Source: Lithospermum erythrorhizon (taxonomy: Eukaryota > Streptophyta > Magnoliopsida > Boraginales > Boraginaceae). Taken from it: a DNA stretch of 64,000 nt. Below are positions 46,001-57,419 of this stretch, in pieces. Under the pieces are notes generated by a model. It searched no databases, had not been told where the DNA came from, and saw only the letters and a list, made by a program, of their open reading frames with translations. Position numbers and translations under genes: made by a program. Each line of letters opens with the position of its first letter. Position 1 is the first letter of the stretch. The DNA lies in NCBI GenBank assembly GCA_019722365.1, contig JADFUC010002090.1, forward strand, positions 81,998 to 145,997. The letters run 5' to 3'.

Positions 46001-49000
46001 AAATGCGGCACTTAAACTTTTTTCCCACCAAATTAATTTGTACGAGGGTAATTTTGTCAAACAACTATCATTATACTCCTCGAAAGTACAAGTGCCACTA
46101 AATATCAACCCCGTCAGCTTCGACCACTTCCACTGGTGAAGCTTACCTTGCTGTATTTGTAAAATGCCTTCCCGTTTGTTTCCTCGAAAGTACCAATTCA
46201 AATTCTATGATGTTTTCTTTTTTGCTTGTACTTGACCATCAATAACTTTTTATTCTTTAGTTCAAAAATTATAAAATTGATACAATAAATTTGTCTTTTA
46301 AAAATATTTTCATAATAATAATTTTTGTAATTTTTCATAATATAATTAAAAAGTTATTGATGGTCAAAGTTGGACACGAAAAAACGAAAAAGTTTTATGT
46401 TTTAAATTGGAGGGAGTATATAGTTACATTGCTAAGAACACAACACCACTCACTTTGAATTATAAGGGACACCCTAGTTACATTGCTAATCAGACTAACA
46501 CTGGGGTTATGTGAATATATTGTTATGTAAACCAGAGATCAATTTCATTAAAAAATTACTTAAACAGGGAAACAATCACTTACCTCAGCAGATGCCAGGA
46601 ACATTTTTGCAATAGAATTTTTCATGGAGCTTGAGAGTGATTTTGTAAGCCCAAAGTCAAGCAAAATTGGTTGATGTGGTGGGTCCTTGCTCACCAGGAA
46701 ATTGCCTAGACCAAGAAACCAGCATAACCTTTTATTAAATAAAGCAATTAAGTTACAGTCCCACTATGGGAATTCATAATACAATAAGAGTAGAATACAT
46801 AAAGAGAGGTCTTTGGGAGGATCAGCACATGCATAAAAAATGTATATATGAGTGAGCATGTGTTCGTAAGAGACATATATTGCAGATCTGGATCATTGCT
46901 TAAAGGAACATCAGTTCTTGGGATAAATTTATATTCAATTCCATATATGTATATTCAATTTCATATATGTCACCCACTAAATGTCGGCTGGACAAAAACT
47001 TCCATCCTATTATGAGAATACGAGATATAAATCAAGATGAATAAATTAACCATGGTAAAGTATACCAGGATGAGGGTCCCCATTGAAAAATCCATCAACA
47101 TAGATCTGATGTGCATATGCACGAGTAATCTCTTCAACAATTTTTTGTTTATCAACACCCAAACCTTCCAGTGCATCCAAATCGTTCAAACGAACACCAT
47201 CCATGTACTCTAGAATGAGGACTTTCTTAGTTGACTTCCATGTTAAGCGCCACATGTGAAGAGACAAGATATTTAAGCAAGGGGAAGTTCACAATACAAA
47301 AATGACAGAATTAGTTCCTAAAGGCAATTTACATTGTGAATGAGAAAATATATTTAACCATGACCAATATCGAGAAAACAATGATCATCAGCATGATCAA
47401 TTGTTTCGTATGAGATACAATTGCTGAAACCCTATGTGCTTTTATACGGTCCACGCAAATGAAAAGTTTTGGCTTCTCTTTCTGCTTTAGACAATTAAAC
47501 TATAGATTGATTGTCCTCAGACCCAAAAGATATGTCTCAGACAGAAAAAACATGGATGGATAGTTTACTAGAGAGAGAAGTCTTATTATCCCTTTAATGA
47601 GTAGCATAGCATGAGCCAGCCCCTCAAAATGTCAGTTCCATATTCTGTAAAATGCCTTCCCATTTTCCGAATTAAGGCATGTTGGACTGTCCCATATACA
47701 TTTTACCATACATAATAAGAACAGCTGGGTTTACCATCACTGCAAAAAAGTGAAAGAAACTCAACATTCAAGTGGATACTTCAAAAATACAATACCTGAA
47801 TGACTTCTGGAATTAATACGTCAACAGTATTAAGGGGTTTGCGTTCATTAAATGTCTTGTCACATCCTAAATTCCTTGCAACCTTTCTGGTATTATCTGG
47901 AATAAAGTCGTAAAGGATCAGCCAGTTACTACAAAACAGGATCCTATTTTCAGAAATGGCATATATTGAGTTTCACCACACCCGCCTCAGTGTTAAAATC
48001 TAATTCCTTGGGTGCTTCTTTGCACCATTCATCAATCATAGGGTTAAAGTTATACTGTGGTTCAGCCCATGCTATCCAATCGACAATTAACTTTGCATTC
48101 TTTAGGTCCTGTGACAAGAAACCACCCACTTCTTATCAAAACATGGTATTGGCATATCAAAATATTATACATCCTATGTTGTGAACTCAAAAGATTATAT
48201 AGAAGAAAACCTACTTCCAATATGATATCCTTTATGCCATCATGTTGGACTTTTACCACCACTTCCTTCCCATCTATCAGAGTTGCCCGATGGACTTGCG
48301 CAATCTGATTGAATAAATTAAGGAACCACTTCAGGCAGATATACCATACACCTTCTAAGCATTAGTTGCCATAATCATAATCAGCAAGCAGAAGCACACT
48401 AGTTTTAGGATAGTCACTTCAGGCTTCAAATAGTAAGCTCACTACTCACTACTAATTCAAAAAGATTTAAAAGAAACCTCCAGATCTCTGTGCTTTTGGT
48501 TCGAAAAGTCTAGACTTGCTTTACCCATGTCAGATATGACACCATCTTGATCTTAGACTTCAGAATACATAACTTGCAATTAATAAATTTAATTGCTGAT
48601 TCAGTAGATGCGTAAATCAAAATTGTCAATACATCGTCTTTGGGTTAAACCCAAGCAAAACAAAATACTGCCTATTAAATTAAGAAAAGAACCAACTACT
48701 CCCTCCTTCCAATTTTGTGTCTACTGTTTTTAAGGTAATCCAAACTGCTCATTTGGACCTGAGACTATAAATTTAATGGAGGGCAACAATGGTATATTAG
48801 AGAATTAAAATGTTCCCTTAGCTCGATGTGTAATCAAGTTCAAAGGATTATGTTTTATCTTTAGATAGATCTCCATCTAACAATACACAATTAGATAAAG
48901 AATCACATAACAAAAAATAATTTAGCTCGGAGAAGTATGCAAACAATTTTAACTAGACAATAAATTCCAATTTACTTCATATAACAAACTTTAAAAGTCT

Positions 49001-51003
49001 TACAGATGCTGTTGCTAGGGGTGTGTTGTCAAACTTTAAAAAAAGCTCATCCACAGATTTCCCCAACTCCTTCTGAACCGTCCAGAAAACCTGAGAAAGT
49101 TCCAGTTAGACATCAGCATCCACAGAAAAACTACGCATTCTGACAGCATATAACCCATATATCTGGATTCATACCATGTCTTCACACTAATTATCTCATA
49201 CATAAAAAATGTGGACATCCACTATTCCTAGTGCTTCAGGGGACCTTTCGTCACATACTTACAATATCTCTGGTAAAAAAGCACCTGTCTACCACTCCTC
49301 TATTTCTTCATTTATCCAAATTCCAAGTGACTTTGGTTCTTGAGACTTTTGTAGATTTCTGAACTCCAAGAAAGGTTTTGACTGTGGTGGAGTTCGATTC
49401 TCAATTGTTTATTGGTGGTGTAAACATTACTCCCTCCGGTGTTAGTTGTCGTCACAACGTAATTTTTTGGTTAAAATAGTTGTCGTTCTAGCATAATAAA
49501 TTTAATAACTTACGTTGATATGCTTTGACTACTTTTTTATTGAATTTATCGACAATGACTGATATAGTTTGATTAATTGACGTTACGTTTCAATGCCTAT
49601 TTTGACTAATTTTACTTTTCCTTAATAGTTGTGCAAAAGTGTAGGATGACAAGTAAAAGAAATCGGAGGGACTATATGACATCATGGAGAGGCAACTGGA
49701 TGTGAGCTTGAAAGCCATTTATTAATGTTGAGAGAAAAGAGGTAACACCAAATTATATTTTTCAAATGCGGTTTGTTAGGCTCTTTTCTCCAGAGTTTCT
49801 TAAAGATGTTTTCGGGTTTTTTTGGGTGTAATTACCAATTAAATTTTAATTACTTTTACATTTCCCAACAATCTGTATACGGAAAATTGGGGAGGTGTGA
49901 AACGGAATAGATATTGATAATGGGTAAAACCCAATTTGTCACTAAACTACTCTTCCACCCTAATTATAATTGTTAGTTAGTACGAAGAGCAGTAACTAAC
50001 AATTTTGGAAAACAATATATAATTCTAAAAGCTAATTCTTCAGAAGGGTAGCAACAACCCATCTTTTTTTTACCAGGATATGAATCACAATCACTCGAGA
50101 AAACGATTGAACTAAGCAATCTATAAAAAAAATGGGAGTAAACACAATACTTGGGTTTAGAGTAAAAAGGGAAAAAAAATGGCTCGGTGACAAATATTCC
50201 CACCTTGATCCACACTAATTCATATTACTCTTAACACAATACTTGGGCTTTAGAGTAGAAAAAAGAAAAAGAATGGCTCGGTCCCATCTTGATCTATAGT
50301 TCTATACTCATTCATACCTTGATGGCTTGATCCATACTTCTTCATAATTTTTCTATATCACCTCCAAAGCATAAATCACTTCCATAATAGAAACACAAAA
50401 TATCCTCAAATGTTCTTAAATCTTCAAACCTGTTCTTTCTTGACTTCATTGATAGCATAATCAAAAATATCATGTATAATAGAGACCTAGGATATTCCTT
50501 TCTTATGTATATACCAGCTAATGTATTAGGACCTTCCTTGTCTATACATCTGTAAGATAAACGCTTACCTCTTGTAGAGGACGAGGAGGGAGCGAGTCTT
50601 GCAACTGCCTCAAAAGGTTTATATAGGCCTGTGGAAGCACATCAGCACGAGTTGATAGGTATTGACCAAGCTTAACCCACAGGCCTTCCAACTCAACCAT
50701 TGCCTTTAGAACACGCTTAGCATTTCGTTCATGAGCCTTCTTCCATAGATCATCTTGCTTATTCTTGCTAATCCATTTCTCTCTTTGCTGGGTAGCCTGG
50801 AATATTTAAACCATATAACTTCTCCATAATTCTCCTCACACAAGTGTGTGTGCGTGAGGATGTGGGGGGGGAGGGGCTAGATAATCTAAAGGTGAACCCG
50901 TAAGTCATGACAAGAGAGAAGTATCAACCTTATAGTCCAAATAAATTAGAACAGCCAATGTGAAGACTCTAATGCGTCTACGATAGATATTTCCCAATCC
51001 CAT
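40024..51003 (-). CDS. ABC1 atypical kinase fused to beta-lactamase-like domain, 964 aa, 18 coding exons
   Basis: Exons: 51,003-50,929; 50,796-50,569; 49,090-49,004; 48,304-48,215; 48,108-47,982; 47,896-47,796; 47,234-47,066; 46,705-46,584; 45,498-45,370; 45,295-45,197; 45,120-45,063; 44,779-44,704; 44,628-44,499; 44,179-44,022; 43,088-43,016; 42,560-42,366; 42,073-41,980; 40,907-40,024 (2,895 nt, frame kept). Residues about 60-420 are an ABC1/UbiB kinase: KLGQ (67-70), VVVK lysine 148, E195-L-D197, catalytic loop NGDPHPGN with D289, and DFG (309-311) are all present. Residues 490-930 resemble class C beta-lactamase/LACTB serine hydrolases: SATK (533-536, S-x-x-K), HTSG (581-584), YHY (625-627) and a GHAGMGGSTG block near the end. 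This is the architecture of Arabidopsis AT5G24810 and land-plant orthologues. ABC1 kinases act in plastids or mitochondria on quinone and prenyl-lipid metabolism; this member's substrate is unknown. The start MGLGNIYRRR matches the family, and no obvious transit peptide precedes it. Confidence 0.95.
43345..43370 (+). other. Potential G-quadruplex in ABC1K intron 14
   Basis: GGGGAGGGAGGGAGGGGG followed by TGGTTGGG provides at least four G-runs with one-base loops on the plus strand, which is the template strand of this gene. It lies within the intron between exons 14 and 15. Confidence 0.6.
46191..46418 (+). mobile_element. Fold-back MITE in ABC1K intron 8
   Basis: TGACCATCAATAACTTTTTA (46,233-46,252) is exactly complementary to TAAAAAGTTATTGATGGTCA (46,347-46,366), and homology between the arms extends outward to CCAATT near 46,193 and AATTGGAGGGAGTATA at 46,405-46,420. 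The GGAGGGAGTA end is the Stowaway-type terminus. It has no coding capacity. It sits in the 1.1-kb intron between exons 8 and 9. Confidence 0.8.
48696..48960 (+). mobile_element. Possible Stowaway-type MITE fragment, ABC1K intron 3
   Basis: It starts ACTACTCCCTCCTTCC and continues as AT-rich noncoding DNA. The second terminus is not recognisable, so it may be truncated or degenerate. Confidence 0.4.
49428..49674 (+). mobile_element. Stowaway-type MITE in ABC1K intron 2
   Basis: It begins TACTCCCTCCGG and ends CGGAGGGACTATA, giving complementary termini and a TA target site. Internal blocks GTTGTCGTTCTAGCATAATA and TTTGACTACTTTTTTATTGA are shared with the elements at 32,459 and 51,239, showing one family. 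About 247 bases, noncoding. Confidence 0.85.
50144..50283 (+). repeat. Imperfect ~48-bp direct repeat in ABC1K intron 2
   Basis: ACACAATACTTGGG followed by TTTAGAGTA and, after an A/G-rich run, ATGGCTCGGT occurs at about 50,144-50,190 and again at 50,235-50,283. It is a local duplication without coding meaning. Confidence 0.75.
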
Positions 51004-51021
51004 CTCTTAATCGGCAGAGAA

Positions 51022-51900
51022 CCTGATGATGCTCTTTCTTGCAGATTAACCTTCACAAATGGAAAAAAAAAAAGCAGTTCATATCCAAAAGACTGTATAA
51101 CTATCATCGAGGAACAGGCCAACCAGCATTAACATAATCATGTAACAGACAATACACAGTATAACAACATAACAAATGCTTACATTCAACAGTAGAATCC
51201 CAAGAAACAAAAAGACAAAAAACAAAGTTCTATCTAATACTCCCTCCGGGTTTTTTTTACGTTCTAGGCTAAATTTTTTGTTTCAAAATATTTATTATTC
51301 TAACATAGAAAATTGTATTTCTATATTTCCAATGTACTTTTTGACTACTTTTTCTTATAAAATTATCAACCAATCAATGATATAGTTTCAAATAATTGTC
51401 ATTTTACATTTTCAATATACTTTTTAACTACTTTTTATTTTCCTTAATCCTTTATGAGGAAAATACACAATATGAAGAATGGATCGTTTGATTTTTAATG
51501 CTCGAAATTAACAATCTTATAGCCTCAATTGGCATACACAACTTTGATTCGAATCAAAATTATAAGGTTAATAGTAAGATACGTAAAAAATGCTAATTTA
51601 CAATATATAACGATAATCGAGTTCAAAATTTAAAAAGTGAACTAATAATAGCAGTTTTATGATAATTACAGAAACGATCAAAATAATGCTAAAGAAAGAA
51701 TCCAATTGTTGTGCTCGATTACATGAAAATTCAGGTTCTGAAAACATACCTTTTCAATCAACAAATACATAATAAATACCATATGAGGAAAAATCATACT
51801 CTTAATATTTGGCTAAATTGAAATTAAAGGAAACTTACGAATGGAGAATTGGGTTTTTTGGTGTCCAGAAAGTGTGGAGGAAGAAAGACTACTTGTTATT
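51022..51900 (-). promoter_or_regulatory. 5' untranslated region, leader intron and promoter of ABC1K
   Basis: On the minus strand a consensus donor CATTC|GTAAGT at 51,838 and acceptors at 51,023 (CATCAG) or 51,051 (GAAG after a T-rich tract) suggest a leader intron of about 0.8 kb ending just before the ATG at 51,003. A noncoding first exon rich in TTTCTTCCTCC would lie at about 51,839-51,900. Leader introns are common in plant housekeeping genes. The start itself is set by family homology rather than by this model. Confidence 0.5.
51239..51475 (+). mobile_element. Stowaway-type MITE in the ABC1K leader intron
   Basis: It starts TACTCCCTCCGGGTTTTTTT and shares TTTTTGACTACTTTTTCTTA and ATCAACCAATCAATGATATAG with the family at 32,459 and 49,428. 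The right terminus is worn near CTTTATGAGG. Confidence 0.6.
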
Positions 51901-52440
51901 GTTATTATCGCTTTTACGTTGCCGTTTCTGACTTGTATACTACCTACTACTACTTCCTCCCGAAGGCTGACAATATCTAGCCTTGCTTAAAAGCGATATA
52001 GCCTTGACGTGAAATAGTATTTTGCGCTTTTGAGCAAGCGAATTGATACCAATAAGCATTTGTGTAGCAAGCCAATTATCTGGCATCTCGCTTTGTTGTG
52101 TAACAAGGAATTATATCAATGTTTGTTGTGTAACAGCGAATTTTCCAATGCTTATAAATGAGCTACCGAGATGGTTTATAAATATGCAACCAAATTAGTT
52201 AAATTGTATTATACAATAAAGCGAATTAGATACGTGCTTATTGATAAAGCAAATTTCTTTGTGTTTGTTAGATAATAAGCATGATACTGTTTGTTTATGT
52301 AAACACAAAAGAATGAATTAAATAATTAATTATATAAGAAATATGAAATAATTAATTACATAAATATTAAATAATTAATTACGTAAGAATGAATAAAATA
52401 AATTAATAACATAAAGATAATTAAATATTTAATTACATAA

Positions 52441-52660
52441 GAATGAATTAAATAATTAAGTATATAAAAAGAAATATTAAATAATTAATTGCATAAGAAT
52501 GAATTAATTACATAAGGCAATTAAATATTTAATTACATAAGAATGCATTAAATAATTAAGTATATAAGAAATATTAAATAATTAATTGCATAAGAATGAA
52601 TTAATTACATAAGGCAATTAAATATTTAATTACATAAGAATGAATTAAATAATTAATTAC
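52441..52660 (+). repeat. ~100-bp tandem repeat, just over two copies
   Basis: Unit 1 is at 52,441-52,540, unit 2 at 52,541-52,637, and a partial third begins at 52,638. Each opens GAATGAATTAAATAATTAA or a one-base variant and includes GCATAAGAATGAATTAATTA and CATAAGGCAATTAAATATTT. The units are almost identical, so the duplication is recent. Confidence 0.9.
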
Positions 52661-53639
52661 GTGAAAGTATTGAATAATTACATAAAAATGATAACTAGCG
52701 AATTGATCCATGATTGTTAGTGCTTGGCGAATTAAGAGTCGTGGTTGTTAGTAAACAACCCGGTGAGCCCGTGATTATTGTTAAACAAGCGAATTAGAGA
52801 AATGATTATTAGGCAATAAGCGGGAATGATTATTTGTTAGGTTCGGATTGTAAAATTATGTATTAATTATCAAATTATTGTGTAATTCCAAAATTGATTT
52901 TAGAAATTGTTATTAAGCGATTATGCCTTAAATATTTCGAAATTATTATGTTAATAAACTTTTTTTCATATTGAATTGAGATTATGTCTTAAATATTATG
53001 AAATTATTGAAATTATATATTAATTGAGATATTTAATTGTCAGTTATTTTTAATGTTTCTCTGGTGTTGTTAATATTTCGATTATGTTCAATTTTATTTC
53101 TAATATAATAATTAATTATTTAATTTCTTAACACATGGAATTCTTATTTAATTGAATTCTTATGTAATTAATTATTTATTTTATTTTATGTAATTAGTTA
53201 TTTATTTCATTAAGTATGTAGATATATTTAATTAATTCTTATGTAATAAATTATTTAATATTTCTTATGTAATTAATTATTTAAGTTATTCTTATGTAAT
53301 TAATTTATTTAAATAAACATATTCAATTTGCATTGTGTTTACATATAAACAAAGCAATTTAATACCGTACTAGATTATCGAACAAACACACAAAAAATTC
53401 GTTTACTTAGTAATAAGCATGGATGGAAACTTGACATGTCAGAAACAAGCAGCCCAATAGCGTGATGTAATGACGAATTGACATTTGTTAGTTATATGAC
53501 AAGCCAGAATTATTTTATGGCTTGTTATGCGACAAGCGAATTCAAGCCGATGATTCACAGTCACAATAATCGCATTTATTAAAGTGTAATGAGAATGAGT
53601 ATTGTATTAAGTGAGATAAAATGTAATGAATTGTGTATT

Positions 53640-54380
53640 TAATAGTATCGATTTATGAATTATATATTAGAAATTATTGACATTGTGAATTTATGAAATA
53701 TAATAAATATGGTCAAATTATGATAAAATTATGAAATATGCTGAAATTATGATTAAACAATGAAATATGAGATTATGATAAAATTATGATGAAATTATGA
53801 AATATGATAAAATTTTAGGTTATGATAAAATATGTTAATATTATAAAAATATGGTTAATTTTAGATTATGAGAAATCGTAAAATAATGACATATCGTACA
53901 ATTATAAAATATGATTAAGCAAATAAAATATGAAATTATGATTAAAATTATGATTAAGCAATAAAATTATGAAATGTTATGAAATTATAAAATTATTATG
54001 ATATGAAATTGTAAATTATAAAACTATGAAATTATTATGAAAATATGAAATTATGAAATTTTAGATTATGAAATATGAAATTATAAAATTATGAAATTTT
54101 AGGTTATAAACAATAAAATTATGAAATATTATGAAATTATGATTAAACAATGAAATATGAGATTATGTCTAAATTATGATGAAATTATGAAATATGATAA
54201 AATTTTAGAGTTATGATAAAATATGTTAATATTATAAAAATATGGTTAATTTTAGATTATGCGATATAAAATATGGTAAAAATGGTAACATTAGAAATAT
54301 AAAATATGGTCAAAAATGGTAAAATATGAAATATGGTAAATTTTAGAAACTTAATGAGATATTAGTAAATTTTAGATTGT
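53640..54380 (+). repeat. GAAATTATGA low-complexity tract with 128-bp direct repeats
   Basis: Degenerate units of GAAATTATGA and GATAAAATTATGAAATATG fill the tract. Within it, 53,743-53,870 and 54,133-54,261 are nearly identical 128-129-base direct repeats (GAAATTATGATTAAACAATG to TTTTAGATTATG), 390 bases apart. Confidence 0.85.
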
Positions 54381-54796
54381 CGTCGGATTTTTCCAAATGA
54401 TTCAGCTTTAAAAGCAAGCCCGAATTAGTATGTTTGTATACCCGACAAGCGAATTCTCTTCGTGTTTATATACCCGACAAAGCGAATTATCTGACCTACA
54501 TAGCGTAATCATTTCAATTGCTACTTATATTGCACTACCTTCGTCAATTATGAATTGTGTAATATTAATTATAATTTCGAATGTTAATAATTTTTAATTT
54601 TCATAATTTCGATTTTTTATAATTTCGAATGTTGATAATTATTTATTGTTAATAATTTTGAATGTTAATAATTTCGAATTTTGATAATTAGTCGAATGTT
54701 GATAATTAATGTTAATAATTTCGAATTTTGATAATTTCAATAATTAATAATTAATGTTGTGTATTTCGAAATTTGTGCTAATATTTCTCAAATATG

Positions 54797-54912
54797 TTAA
54801 TTGGTGTTTAAATATGATAACATTATTCAACTTATGATTCACTTCAGTCATTTTTTAATTGGTGTTTAAATATGATAACATTATTCAACTTATGATTCAC
54901 TTCAGTCATTTT
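54797..54912 (+). repeat. Perfect or near-perfect 58-bp tandem duplication
   Basis: TTAATTGGTGTTTAAATATG through ATTCACTTCAGTCATTTT occurs twice head to tail with a 58-base period, followed by extra partial GTTCAGTCACTTCAGTC units. Confidence 0.95.
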
Positions 54913-55607
54913 TAGTTCAGTCACTTCAGTCGCTGACAAACTACCCGATTTCTACGTTTATGTTTTGTAAGGAAAGTAGCAATTTATTAAATCGTGTTAA
55001 GTAATTAAACAAGCTAATAAATCAAATGTTGTTTAATAATAAGCGAATTGGACTTGTGTTTGTTTTTAGTACAAAAGCGAATTAAAGCTTGTTTTTTATT
55101 ACAACTGACCAAAAAAATTGACTTTGTTTCATGGCAACTGAATTCGACTTTGTTTTTATAAGCTTAACCAGAAAATTCGCCGAGAGGGGTAAAATAGTAA
55201 TTTCATCATGTTCATTTCTTGTTTTGGTGTGGTAATATATGATTCGGCTTCCTCACTGCCGTCGGAATGAAATGAATATATCACTTGAAATTTTACCATT
55301 AATAATTATTAAACAATATTTCAAAAATTATAAAAAAAATATATAATATTATGACTATTTTAAAGACAAATCTAATTATAAATTTTACAAATATTCAAGT
55401 TTTATAATGGTGTTTTATTGATATCTTATTTGGATCTCTTTTTAAAGAAAAACAATTTTTAATTTTTCAAATAAAATAGGCAAAGTGGATATTGATTTGT
55501 AGATACAGAAAAGAAATGAAAAAAGGTTTATTTAAAAATTTATATTATGGAAAAATAAATCATATATCTACAAATTACCATTTCTCTTTCATCTACTCTC
55601 TTTGTTC

Positions 55608-55853
55608 CTAAAAGATTATCCATTTTTAATTTTTTGATAGTTGTACTTTTTAAACTTTGACCGTAAATATTTTTGTTTACATTGTATGATACTTGATAAA
55701 AATTAAATCAATGACAAATACATTTCAAATTCTTTTCATTGATATATTTTTTTATCAAATATTATACAACACAAATAAATATATTTAAGGTCAGTTTAAA
55801 AATAACTTATCAAAAATCGAAAAATAGACAATCTTTTAGGAAAGAAAGAAGTA
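55608..55853 (+). mobile_element. Stowaway-like fold-back MITE
   Basis: The left end CTTTGTTCCTAAAAGATTAT and the right end ATCTTTTAGGAAAGAAAG are complementary, and imperfect pairing continues inward for about 90 bases (CCATTTTTAATTTTTTGATA against TATCAAAAATCGAAAAATAG). About 246 bases, noncoding. Confidence 0.75.
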
Positions 55854-56238
55854 TTTGATACAAATGACATCCATTTAACAATTTAAGACCCTCCTCACCA
55901 AAGACAAGTCTTAAAATTTATGATAATTTTTATCTCTCCTAAATTTGAGACAACAAATAAGAAAGTAGGATCCTCTCTCAAGTTCTTGATCCTCCAATTT
56001 TCTTATATTTTAATTTCATATATTGAAATCTTAATTGCATACAACTTTAAAGAATTTGAAGGATAAAATTGGAGAGGATCTTAAATTCATCTCAATAAGA
56101 CATCATTGTAGAGAATCTTACATTTTTTTTTCTATTACCTCTTTCTTAATCATAAAATCATTTATAAATGAAGTTGCACTTCTTGGCTTTATTCAAATGT
56201 TATGCAGTTGCCGTGACACTTTATAAGATTGTCTAGTT

Positions 56239-56571
56239 TTAATATTTTTCGAAAAAAATTAGTTTTATTATTTTAATACTTGCTGAAGTTGATTGCTTTT
56301 CATAAATGAATTGCATTGAGGTACTATAAAATGTTAAAAATGATATGAAATGAATTGTACTATTCATACCAATAACCGAACCACACCATAAGAATCTATT
56401 GAGTATTTTATTGATGAACTCAATGACTGATGAGGGAAGTTTGACTGCTTGTAGATAATATAAATGATAAGTACACAACACTACTTTAATTAACACAAGT
56501 CGATCAAATGATAGTGTATGCCCTTGACACTCATAAATTTTCTCTAATTTTGTCAGTAAGAGTAAAAACAA
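56239..56571 (-). pseudogene. LINE reverse transcriptase C-terminal fragment
   Basis: This 110-codon frame contains TLSFDRLVLIKVVLCTYHLY followed by KLPSSVIEFINKILNRFLWCG. That matches the conserved segment downstream of the reverse transcriptase core in plant L1-type non-LTR retrotransposons, where LSFAGRL.LIK..L and I..FLW.G are diagnostic. The catalytic region would lie upstream (higher coordinates) but is not recognisable, and the downstream zf-RVT part is missing. It is a truncated fragment. Confidence 0.8.
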
Positions 56572-56899
56572 GACATGTCTGGAATCTTTATGAATGGGAA
56601 TGCCAAGATGTAATATCCTTGTTCAAAATGTGGCGATGCGATAATTCTTTGAGCATGATTGATTTGCATAACTTATACTATCAAGACGCATCTCTTTTCT
56701 GGAAGTTTCATCTCATAAATAACTCCAAATATAAGCCGCTGCTTCACTGAATCAATTCCCCGATTGGCCAGAAGGCTAATCCAACAAATTTAATAACATA
56801 CTAATCCAAGCTCGTTATTCCTGTGGCGCATTACATAATATATGTAAATGTGATCCGAATGCTCAAATCTTGCTCGAAATAGTTTCATAGCTTCATGCT

Positions 56900-57145
56900 C
56901 CCCGAAATAGTTTTTGTCCGAGAAAATGGCCCTTTTGTCAGAAATCTGCGGACGTTACCCATTTCTCGGTGACAAAAGGACCTTTCGCCACGATTTAGTG
57001 GGCTTATCAAAACAAAATTAAGCCATATAACTTTCGGCATGACAAAAATTGCAGTACGTGAAATTTTACCATAATTAAAGGGGGTGACAAACGATTCCGT
57101 GACAATAGACTTTTTACTACTATTTGTAATGGCGTGACAAAAGAT
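56900..57145 (+). repeat. Cluster of GTGACAAAA motifs
   Basis: GTGACAAAAGGACC (about 56,970), GGTGACAAACG (about 57,093), CGTGACAATAGAC (about 57,111) and GCGTGACAAAAGATT (about 57,130) lie in one orientation, and ATGACAAAAATTG (about 57,039) is a variant. The inverse CCTTTTGTCAG lies at about 56,932. Such subterminal clusters are typical of non-autonomous DNA transposons, for example CACTA relatives, but no ends were identified. Confidence 0.45.
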
Positions 57146-57419
57146 TCTGGACTTATATGGAATATATTACATTCAATTTATTTTAATTGATATTTTTATA
57201 TTTTCATGTCATATTATTATTTTAATATATATATGATAAAAAGTTATAAAAATAATATTATATAATTATTTCAAAGATGAACTCAAATTATATATCAAAT
57301 TATTATTATCACTATTATTATAAAAAACAAAAAATTCATGATCCAATTTTAAAATGAACTATTTCGACACTATATAAATTATTATATGTTTCTAAATCTT
57401 CTTCCCTTCCCTCAAATAA

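Larger units (their letters stand above)
51950..55190. repeat. AT-rich tract with inverted arms and recurring AAGCGAATT
   Basis: The 3.2-kb tract carries about ten copies of AGCGAATT or close variants (for example near 52,036, 52,134, 52,220, 52,697, 52,785, 53,533, 54,448, 54,480, 55,030 and 55,075), nearly all in one orientation. Its left part (52,280-52,690) is complementary to 53,090-53,400: TGTTTATGTAAACACAAAA pairs with TTGTGTTTACATATAAACA, and TAATTAATTACATAAG-type blocks pair across. No protein is encoded. It resembles a large non-autonomous DNA transposon with subterminal motifs, but no terminal repeats or target duplication were identified. Confidence 0.6.
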
